Source: Xylogone sp. PMI_703
Lineage: Eukaryota; Ascomycota; Leotiomycetes
Direction of reading: 5' to 3'
Assembly (NCBI GenBank): GCA_021399445.1
Contig: JAJTUQ010000006.1
Span: 1,116,001 to 1,180,000, forward strand
Length of the DNA stretch: 64,000 nucleotides
Shown: piece by piece, positions 55,035-64,000 of the stretch
Position numbering within the stretch: position 1 is the stretch's first letter
Layout of the letters: every line of letters begins with the position of its first letter
Program-made: the position numbers and the translations under genes
Notes under the pieces: generated by a model
Database searches by the model: none
What the model saw: the letters and a program-made list of their open reading frames with translations, nothing else
Told to the model about the DNA's origin: nothing

Positions 55035-56292
55035 ATGAATACCACAATTGCCTCGACATCTGCAGACTCTACCACTAGATCACCATCCCAGCTTCTACAA
55101 TCACGCAAGACGGCTGAATCCGAAGCAAATACATCTTCCAAATATGGTGCGATAGCAACGAAGCCTACCCCTGTGGCGAAATCATGGGCGCATTTCGTTG
55201 CTGGAGGGTACAGACCTTTAACCCAGGATCTCTATGAGATAGCGAAATAGCTAACATGATGGGATAGTATAGGGGGAATGACAGCGGCTGCGGTGACTGC
55301 GCCTCTCGATGTTCTTAAAACCCGCCTTCAATCCGACTTTTACCAGGCACAGCTGGCTCAAAATCGGCGAGCATTAGGTATCTCTCCTCATACACATCTC
55401 TCGCCGGTCCGCACTGCTCTCTTGCACTTCCGTGAAACGTTCCAGATTTTAAACTCAGTCCACAAAGTGGAAGGTTGGCGAGCCCTATTCAAAGGTCTTG
55501 GTCCTAATCTTGTCGGAGTTGTACCAGCTCGATCAATCAACTTCTTTGTGGTGGGAAATGGAAAGCGGATCATTTCTGAGTATGGAAATCATGGAAAAGA
55601 TGCTGCGTGGGTGACATTGTGCGCAGCAGCACTAGCGGGGGTTGTCACATCGACTGTCACCAACCCGATCTGGCTGATCAAGACAAGATTACAACTAGAC
55701 AAGAACATTGTGGAGCAAGGTGGTCAAGCGAAAAGACGATATAAGAATTCCTGGGATTGTATCAAACAGGTTGTGCGGCATGAAGGAATTCGTGGTCTCT
55801 ATAAGGGTATGAGCGCTAGCTATTTGGGTGTTACCGAGAGCACCCTACAATGGGTCCTTTATGACCAGATGAAGAAACGGCTCAAGCATCGCGAGGAGAT
55901 AATCATCCTTAGTGGGCGGGCAAAGACTTGGTGGGATAATACGGTGGAATGGACGGGAAATTTGGGTGCTGCGGGCAGCGCAAAATTTGTAGCAGCCATG
56001 GCTACTTATCCACATGAGGTTCGTGTACTTCTCCTTGAGCGACTTATCATGACACAAAATACTTATCTACTGGCTGTAGGTCGTCCGAACAAGATTGCGA
56101 CAAGCTCCGATGGAAGACGGCCGACCAAAGTACACTGGCCTGGTTCAGTGTTTTAAGGTGGTCTGGAAGGAAGAGGGCATGGTTGCATTGTATGGAGGCT
56201 TAACACCACATCTCTTACGAACAGTGCCGAGCGCTGCCATCATGTTTGGAATTTATGAAGGTATATTGAAGTTGCTTGGCGCACAACATTAA
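55035..56292 (+). CDS. RIM2: Rim2-type mitochondrial pyrimidine-nucleotide carrier
   Basis: Exons 55035-55207, 55268-56018 and 56080-56292; introns 60 and 61 bp; 378 residues. Three mitochondrial-carrier repeats are marked by PLDVLKTRL, PIWLIKTRLQLD and, restored by splicing the last intron, PHEVVRTRLRQ. The Trp-containing second signature (PIWLIKTR) and the long matrix loop after repeat 1 (FYQAQLAQNRRALGISPHTH) are typical of Rim2/SLC25A33-36. The other halves (GWRALFKGLGPNLVGVVPAR, GIRGLYKGMSASYLGVTES, GMVALYGGLTPHLLRTVPSA) are complete. It exchanges (deoxy)pyrimidine nucleotides across the inner membrane for mitochondrial DNA and RNA synthesis; in yeast it is also linked to iron import. 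Confidence 0.94.
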
Positions 56293-57354
56293 CTCAAGCT
56301 CGAGATTGCTGGGTTAGCGGCCAGCTTATGACGAGTTTGAGGGATGCGGAATACCGGATGGCTGTACAAAATGTGTATCAATAAAAGGGGGGATATAAGG
56401 CAATCTTGGACATCTCCATATATGAAGTGTATATTAATGTGGTTTGCATTGGGGAAAAGGGGAACCGGCGTTGGTTGAGGACTAAGGAAGGGACCTACTA
56501 GGAGGAGAAGCAAGAACCATAACCCTCGGGCTGTGCAATTCTGCGTATACATAAATGCTCCTTGATCTTTTCAAATCCAAAAACCTTGATTAACTCAGTA
56601 GATTGAAGTAAGGCATCACGAATCCACCGGGAGCTTCATAAATTTTTAAGGGAAATACCAGCGCCTAAATCCTATCCAAATCATTTGCGCCGGTTCATGC
56701 TATGTGAAGAGCTGAGCGTTGGAATTAAATTGATAATATCTGTACATTTGTGTAAACTGCTAAATAACGTTCCACAATCTCTATGAAAAATAAACTGCAC
56801 TGTCACAGATATACTTGTACAGTAGGAGACCTTTGAGAAGGAGAATGAGCTGCGGGGCCGAAACAACGTCATCAGCAACCAACGAGACTGTAAGGACTTC
56901 TAGTTCGTCGAGTTCTGTTCCCCTCTGAGCTCGTCTGTATGCTGATGCCTTGGTGCCTTGGATGCGAGGATGCATGCATTATTTCCTAGCTGCAGCTGAC
57001 AGAAAAGGCGGCTGTCGCTAGACCATAACAGGATTAGGCGCAAAGGACCACGCGAACGCGAACAAAGCAGCTTTGGTGCATCATAGAGCATTCAGAAGGT
57101 CAAGACGAGTCTGAAAGCTATTGACGTCCCATTGATCCAAAGTCCCCAACGCAAACTGGCCTGTTCGGGTCGCCTGCGAATTCAATGACGATCGGCCTTC
57201 AACATCATCTTTCACAGAGCATTCTTCCCTAGACTCTGCGCTTCCCCGTTCTACCTAATCCAAGACGAGCAAAAGTTGCAACTATCGTTTGCAGCGACTG
57301 TTCTCCATCCCACATGCACACAGAGCTTGCTACGAATTGAGGATCTAGGTGGAT
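56293..57354. other. Spacer RIM2/THO2
   Basis: RIM2 3' flank and THO2 promoter/leader. Short minus-strand frames here are not convincing. Confidence 0.45.
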
Positions 57355-60300
57355 ATGGCTCCACAGAAGCGGAAGAGGAGTGACAGAACTTCTGTTGATG
57401 GCAGCGATAACCGGCCTTCGCCTCACCGGCCAGGAAATCCTGGGTTCCCTCAACATGACAGAGATCTGGATTCAAACAGGCGACAAGGTCGGGGAGGTGG
57501 AAGGGGAGGAGGGAATAGAATTGAAAGGAGGAATTCTACAAATCCAAAGTACGTTCCACAGGTCGCAGCTCCTCCAACTCCTGGACAAATGTCACCACCT
57601 TCCAGACCACCTAGCGCAGTAACACCCTCCACGCCTGTCCCCGCAGCCCCCTCAACTTCTGTCCCTGTATCTAACGTCGTCGCTGACGAGCCTGCTTTTA
57701 CCCCCTCGACACCGCCAGCGCCATACGACTATGCATTCATCACCGAGGAGAGGGTATCGGCTTGGGAAATACGCGGTCGTCAGGAAGTGGTGGATGCGGG
57801 CAAACAAGCACTCAAGGATGAGGATGCAATGGATCTCTGCTCATTATTCCAGGAGCTCATTCGCGCTAGCCTGGATGGTAGAATTGGTGCTGCAGATGGT
57901 GGCTCGTGTATTCGAGATATTCTTGGGCCAAATACTGGATATGACAACCAAAGGACAGCCAATTTTGATCCTCAGACTCTGTTCCTAGATACCTTGTCAA
58001 TGGTATATGATGCTGAGGATGGCCCATTTAGTCCACTGCTGCGCGTATTCACCGTATCTACTGAGATACCACCATTAATAATGCGACAAAAACTAGATGC
58101 GCAGCTTCTCCAGAACCTCGGCCTTACAAGGGATACTTTTATCCGTGTAGGTATTCGTCAGGCAACTCATCTGCTTTATCGGCAAGCCAACTATAATCTA
58201 TTGAGAGAGGAAACAGAAGGATATTCCAAACTCTTAACAGAGCTATTCACGACCAGTGCCAGCGAACCCCCATCTAGCGAGGCGGTCGAGGATGCTTTTG
58301 AGAGACTAAAAGGGCTAATAGGAACATTTGACCTAGATGTTGGTAGAGTTCTAGATATTACTCTCGACGTGTTTGCTGCGGTACTTATTAAGCATTTTCG
58401 TTTCTTTATCAAGTTATTACGAGTGAGCTCTTGGTGGCCACGGAATGACCTAGTGAATGGGAGCAAGGCTAGCCTCACTGGACTTCCTAATTGGGCACTA
58501 CCATCATCACAAGGGTGGACAACAACTGATGAGGATGAGGAGCTTTCGCGCAAAGAGAGGTTTGCTCGAGACACTTCTTTTTGGGCCCGCGCTCAAGAAG
58601 TGGGCTTGGATGCCTTCTTTGAACTCGGTGGCAGACGAGTGGTTGATGAGACAAGCAGAAGAATTATGGGGGAAGGCCCCGAAAAAAATGCGAGATTCGG
58701 GACAGACCGTCAATGGATTGAGGAGACCGGGACTTATCCACCTTCTGGAAACAGAACAGCAGCCCAACTCCTCGGGTTCAAGCTACGCTTCTATACTTCG
58801 GAGGCACGTGATAAGGATGATATTTTACCTGCGAATCTGATTTATCTCACTGCACTGTTGATTAAGATCGGTTTCATATCTCTCAGAGACTTATACCCTC
58901 ATTTGTGGCCTCTGGATGAAAATATGGAGGCTGTTAGGGAGGCAAGAATGAAGGAACTAGCAGAGAAAGAGAGGTTGAACAGGCCCGGTGGTGGAGCGAA
59001 TGCTTTAATGTTAGCTGGTGCTCTTGCCGATGATACCCTCCCAAATAACGGTCGAGCTCGGGAAGCGAATGCAACGAAGCCCGATTCTTCTGCGAAGTCT
59101 GCCAGCGTTGACGATGTGGAGGATGCCGATAAGCTTGATGAACCGACAGACCAGAAAGTTCAACTCTTGACCTGTCTCTTAACAATTGGCGCCATACCTG
59201 AGTCTCTGTTCATTCTTGGCCGCTTTCCCTGGCTCCCCGAGGCATATCCGGAGCTTCTTGATCTAATCCATCGCATAGCCAGTTATTCGATCAAAGATGT
59301 CTACAATATGACCCGCCCAACAACTTCTCAGGAACCAGAGTGTTCGACTAAAAGGATAGCCGATTTGGATCAGAATGGCATGCCAAAGGGTCAAGTGAGA
59401 CTAGTTCAGATCCCCACACGCAAACTATTGCGATGGCCATTCCCGGATAAATTTGATACGAACGATAATAACTCTTATCGGTTCTATTGGGATGAATGGG
59501 CGGATAATATTCCCGTCTGCCAAAGTGTGGATGACGTCTTCACACTGTGCAGCACTTTCTTAAACTATTCGGGCGTTAACATTGGGAAGGATCCCTCTTT
59601 GTTGTCGAAACTTGCAAGGATTGGCACGAAAAGTCTTTCTGATGATCGATCTCCAGAAAACCTTGCAAGATGGCAAGATCTATTAAAGCGGCTTCTTGTT
59701 CCCGCTTTAAGCTTGACTAAATCCAACACGAGTGTTGTCAATGAGATATACGATATGCTCAGATTTTATCCGGTTTCTGTTAGGTATTCTATTTACGCGG
59801 AGTGGTTTGAAGGCCAAACCTCTCGATTACCGGCCATGAGGACCGCCTTTGCGAGAGCTAGACTTGAAACTTTGAGCACGATGAAGAGGATCAGTATGAC
59901 GAACCTGACGACTATGGCAAGGACCCTGGCTAAGACGGCCTATGCTTGTCCTGGAATCGTGTTCAGTGTCGCACTGAGCCAGATCGAAGCTTACACCAAC
60001 CTTACCGAAGTGGTTGTCGAGTGTGCTAAATATTTCACGGATCTAGGTTATGATGTGCTTGTATGGTCGCTTATGAGCTCTCTTGGTGGTAAAGATAGGA
60101 ATCGAACTAACGCCGAGTTTGCGCTGCTTCCTAGCAGATGGCTTTTAGCACTATCTAGGTTCTCAGGAAAGGTATTCAGGCGGTATTCCATCATGAACGT
60201 CTCTCCTGTCCTGCAATATGTCAATGACCAACTGTACCGGGGTAACTCTACAGACCTTGTCATTCTAAAAGAGCTCATTGCCCAGATGGCAGGTGTTGTT

Positions 60301-63300
60301 CCGGATACAGATTTCACTGATGCTCAAATAACAGCAATGACAGGAGGCGAACTCCTTCGACGCCAAACACTCATTAATCTGCAAGATAAGCGATATGAAT
60401 CAACAAAAACTGCCAAGAGGTTGATGAAAGCCCTGACTGAGACCAAGCTTGCTGGCCAGCTTCTCCTATCAATCGCTCAACACCGACAGTCTGCGATATA
60501 CACTGTCTCTGATGATGAAGCACACATCAAAATGCTCGCCACCATGATTGATGACACTCAACTTATATTATTTCAATATCTTGATCTATTGCGGAGCAAC
60601 CTTTCCGTGGAAGAGTTCGATGAGCAGGTTCCAGGGATTCCAGAGCTTTTGACAGAATTTGGGCTCCAGCCAAATCTTGCTTTCATGATTGGCCGTACGA
60701 GCCTTATGCATCGCCTGACTAGGATTACGTCTTCATTATCAAATGGTACCTCAAAATCTCCAAGCCAACCTGATTTGCCTTTGGACAAGATCGATTCTGA
60801 AGGCGATGTAGGCATGATGGATGTATCCACAGATAGTAGCAAAACTGCCACTGATCAGCCGACAGCTAGCGACGTCTCCACAGCAAAGGATGAATTAAGT
60901 TCAAAAGAACTGGGAACGAGCGAAGAGACCACACAGTCTAATGCTTCACAGTTAACCACCTCAACAAATATTGTTGTGCCGTCCGCAGATGCATTTTTAG
61001 AGATTCTAGAACCTGTAACCAGCACTGTTCAAACTATCCTACCAGAGACGACATGGAAGGCGATAACCCCCGAGTTCTATACTACGTTTTGGAGTGCAAC
61101 TCTTGGAGATCTAGCAATTCCGAGTTCAAGTTACGAATTGGAGATCTCTCGTCTGCTGAAAGAGCAAGGTGAAATAATGAAAGACAGGACGGACATGACT
61201 CGTGCAGGGATTGACCGGAAAGAAGCTGCCAAGAAAGCACTTGAGTCTACCAGAGAAGCATTGCTTTCGGAATTTGGCAAGCAAGTAGGGGTATACAAAC
61301 AGACCAAAGCGCGCTTATTATCACGCAAAGCTTACTGGTTCCCAATCACTGCGAAGGCGGATTTGGTGAGCGATGCAGTACTAGAAAGCTGTTTGATTCC
61401 AAGGCTAGTATTGTCGCCGAGCGATGCAGATTTCTGCTTCAAGATGATAAGATTCCTGCACGACAATGGCCCCCCCAACTTCAGAACACTCTCTTTACTG
61501 GGTCGGATTTTTAGGGCAAATCGACTACGAACTCTCATATTTACTTCAACAGTTCGCGAAGCAGAGAACCTTGGTCGCTTCCTTCGACTATTGCTTTCTG
61601 ATCTTGCTAGATGGCATGCTGATTCTGCTGTCTATGAGAAGGAGGCTTGGGGACCAAATGCAAATCTGCCAGGCTTCGCAAAAGCCCTGGACCAGGACGG
61701 GAAACCGAAAGGCTTTTTAGACCATGATGATGGTAAAATCAGCTTCAAAGGATTTCTATTCACTTTCCATAAAAATCTGAATACAGCTCTTCGCGAATGT
61801 CTTGAGGGAACGGAATGGATGCATATTCGAAATGCCATAACCATTTTGAAGTCTGTTGTTGAAGTCTTCCCTGCTATCGACTTTATGGGTAGGAATTTTA
61901 TCAAGCAACTTGAATCAGTGACACTCAGGGAAAAGGGAGCACGGGAAGATCTTTCTTTAACTGGAAATGCGGTACTTGTTCAGCTGAAAAAACGATCCTC
62001 TCAGTGGATCATGGTGCAAGCATTCGGTTCGAATATCGTGAGTACAGATCGTTTAGAGTTTCCATATTCCAAGTCTGACAGAAACCAGGTTGAACCTGGC
62101 CAAATGAATGGTATGACAGTGAAGCCGGCTACACCCCCCAAATCTTCTCTGAATGCAAATGCTCCCACGTTTCAGCCAAGTTCGCGAGCAAGGTTAGTCC
62201 AATACTAAGCTGAAAAAGTTTGTGTCATTAAACTAACTGATTCCGTAGCTCTCGAGGCGATGGTACGGCAAGGATACCGAATGCTGCAGAAGTTGAAGAT
62301 GGTGAAGTTGATGATGCAAGAGTCACTTCTACTGATGCCGCGGCAACAGCCAACCCGACTACAGCTGATGTCGATGTTGTGATGTCTGGATCAAAGGATG
62401 AGAAGGGAGGTACTCTGTCTGGAAGAGACACCTCTTCCCGTGGAAATACCCCGAAACCGTCAATACCATCAACGACCGCTGGACCACAATCACGCAATGA
62501 TATTAGGGGCTCGGACCGCTCCCATAATCTGCCAAGTCGTCCTGATGCTCCCCTGCCAAGTCGACAGGATCTCGAAAGACATACATCGCATCGTCATGGG
62601 GACCGTAGAGATATTAGAGAACCAAGAGCGCAGTCTGACTTAAGTAGAGAAGACAGGCACGGAGGTAGACTTCGAGAGTTCACCTCTAATGGTCGACGCA
62701 GTCTAGATGGCCCTCTCCGAGATTCAGGTCGATTGGACAGGCCTCTAGATAGAGAACGGCTTCGTCCGGAACCGCCACCACGTTGGACGCCTGAATCTGC
62801 TCGTGAACATGCCGAGCGCGTCACTAATGGGAATCGAATGGCTGACCCAGCAAGTCGTCGAGAAAATGCTATGCTGCCCCCTAGATCATCTGGGACTCCC
62901 TCAGATCGCGGGCTTGGTGCTAACTCAGACAGAACGGTACCAATTAATCCGGATCGGTTAGAGCTCATCAACCCGGAGCGTGCCTCACTGATATCAGGGG
63001 ATTCACCGCGCCATCTAAGGGATGATTTTAGGGACAGACCGTCTTCCAGACCTGAGTCTCCAAGGAGATTCCCATCAGATAGAGAGAAGGTGGATCCTAG
63101 ACGTGATGATCGCTCGAATCGATCTTCGGCCACCGACTCCTTCCATTCATCGCGTAGTCGTTATGACGATTCTTTGCCGCCACCAGCAGGGCCTAGAGGA
63201 GATCGATCGACTGATGGCCGATCTGAACGTGGAATCCCGGAACGAGTGCGCGATGTCAGCGCATTTCAGCAAACACCGCCTACTCAAAGATCACTTGATC

Positions 63301-64000
63301 CAGACCATGGCCGATTGAATGCTAGCCCACGACCACCTGCTGACCCAAATTTTGGTCGTTTGAACCAAGGTCCTTCCGTTTCAGATATACCCTCAGGTCC
63401 TCGGGATAGATCATCCCGCGGAAATCGCATGTCAGGTGCTTCGCAAAGACGTGATATTCGACCTATGGATCCTCCTCGTCCACCTACGCCCGACAAGCAA
63501 CCACCGACAGGTCCTTCTTCTAACTGGCATTCTCGTAGAGCAACCTCTGGACAGTTTGATACAAGCTCTGCTGCAACACCTTCCACATCAACAGCACCCT
63601 CTACACCGTCCTCCACACCTGTTGTCCATCCTGACAGGCTAAGGCAGCTTGGTGTTCAAGCAGTTCAACCTACGACAACGCCACAGCCTCTAAGTTCACC
63701 AGAAACTGCGGGGATACACCCGGACAGGCTAAAGGCCTTTGGAAATGAGGCGCCTAATCAACCTGGCCCCAATCGCACTAGACCAAGTGCACCGCCCATC
63801 ATTACAGGACCGCCCTCTGGCCCCAAAGTATCGCAATCCAGTCCTGTTACTCCTGGTGCAAATGGTCTCGCAGCCCCTACTGGTCCAGCCTCGGCAACTG
63901 ATCGCGCAGTAAGAGGTGGGAGAAGACAGCTTGCCGGAATCAATAATATGCTGCAACAGGCGGGTCAACAGAATCTGCCCGACCGAGATCGTATAGGGAA
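57355..64000 (+). CDS. THO2: THO complex subunit 2 (Tho2), C-terminus beyond window
   Basis: Exon 1 is 57355-62192 and exon 2 starts at 62249 after a 56-bp intron (GTTAGT donor, CTAAC branch). Exon 2 stays open to the last base, so the protein exceeds 2,190 residues and is incomplete here. The start is the ATG at 57355. Residues 1-~120 are Arg/Gly/Pro-rich. A large helical body follows: YPHLWPLDENMEAVREARMKE, PWLPEAYPELLDLIHRIASY, LLRWPFPDKFD, FYPVSVRYSIYAEWFEG and LAKTAYACPGIVFSVALSQI, then LAGVVPDTD-type and LLSDLARWHAD sections of the Tho2 domain. The exon-2 tail is extremely rich in Arg, Ser, Asp and Pro (RS/RD dipeptides) and likely disordered, RNA-binding and nuclear. Tho2 is the scaffold of THO/TREX, coupling transcription to mRNA export and preventing R-loops. 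Confidence 0.93.

Overview
This window is nuclear DNA of a filamentous ascomycete (Pezizomycotina; class not resolved). The evidence is short introns of about 46-70 bases with GT(A/N)xGT donors and CTAAC/CTGAC-like branch sites, a Rac-type GTPase, a DUF3433 membrane protein, a Zn2Cys6 regulator, a cellular RNA-dependent RNA polymerase, and a Fot1/pogo-like transposon remnant. Exon structures were worked out by hand from splice signals, reading phase and family conservation. Exon coordinates are therefore predictions, but every multi-exon model below closes in frame.

Left part (1-11.4 kb): a NodB-type deacetylase, a DUF3433 membrane protein, a leucine-rich-repeat protein, then an aldo/keto reductase (AKR9-like) divergently arranged with a Zn2Cys6 transcription factor. 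Their 489-bp shared promoter carries six tandem 11-bp units, each with a CGG triplet, the sequence such factors bind. This is the best candidate for an undescribed local regulatory unit.

Accessory island (11.4-19 kb): visibly AT-rich and gene-poor. It holds one intact unrecognised two-exon gene (13.6-15.1 kb), a 1.67-kb non-autonomous transposon with about 140-bp terminal inverted repeats and only the two ends of its transposase, and a lone related terminus near 11.7 kb.

Core block (20.7-47.5 kb): dense housekeeping genes: Rac1, Nop6, Cms1, CENP-T, Shy1/Surf1, a UBX protein, Mix17, Rrp47/Lrp1, a ketopantoate-reductase-like protein with altered catalytic residues, PDCD5, Coq4, a CPSF6-like RRM protein, a Teb1-like double-Myb telobox protein, a DUF7704 membrane protein with a GC-AG intron, ribosomal protein S4 and D-lactate dehydrogenase. 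Themes are mitochondrial function (Shy1, Mix17, Coq4, Dld1, later Rim2 and Aim11), ribosome and RNA biogenesis (Nop6, Cms1, Rrp47, RPS4, CPSF6-like, Tho2) and chromosome biology (CENP-T, Teb1-like). Many genes are divergent or convergent pairs with short spacers. No operon-like organisation is expected or seen.

Right part (48.9-64 kb): a 1,423-residue RNA-silencing RdRP, Aim11, a Rim2-type mitochondrial nucleotide carrier, and the THO complex subunit Tho2, which runs off the end of the window. No tRNA, rRNA or CRISPR features were found.
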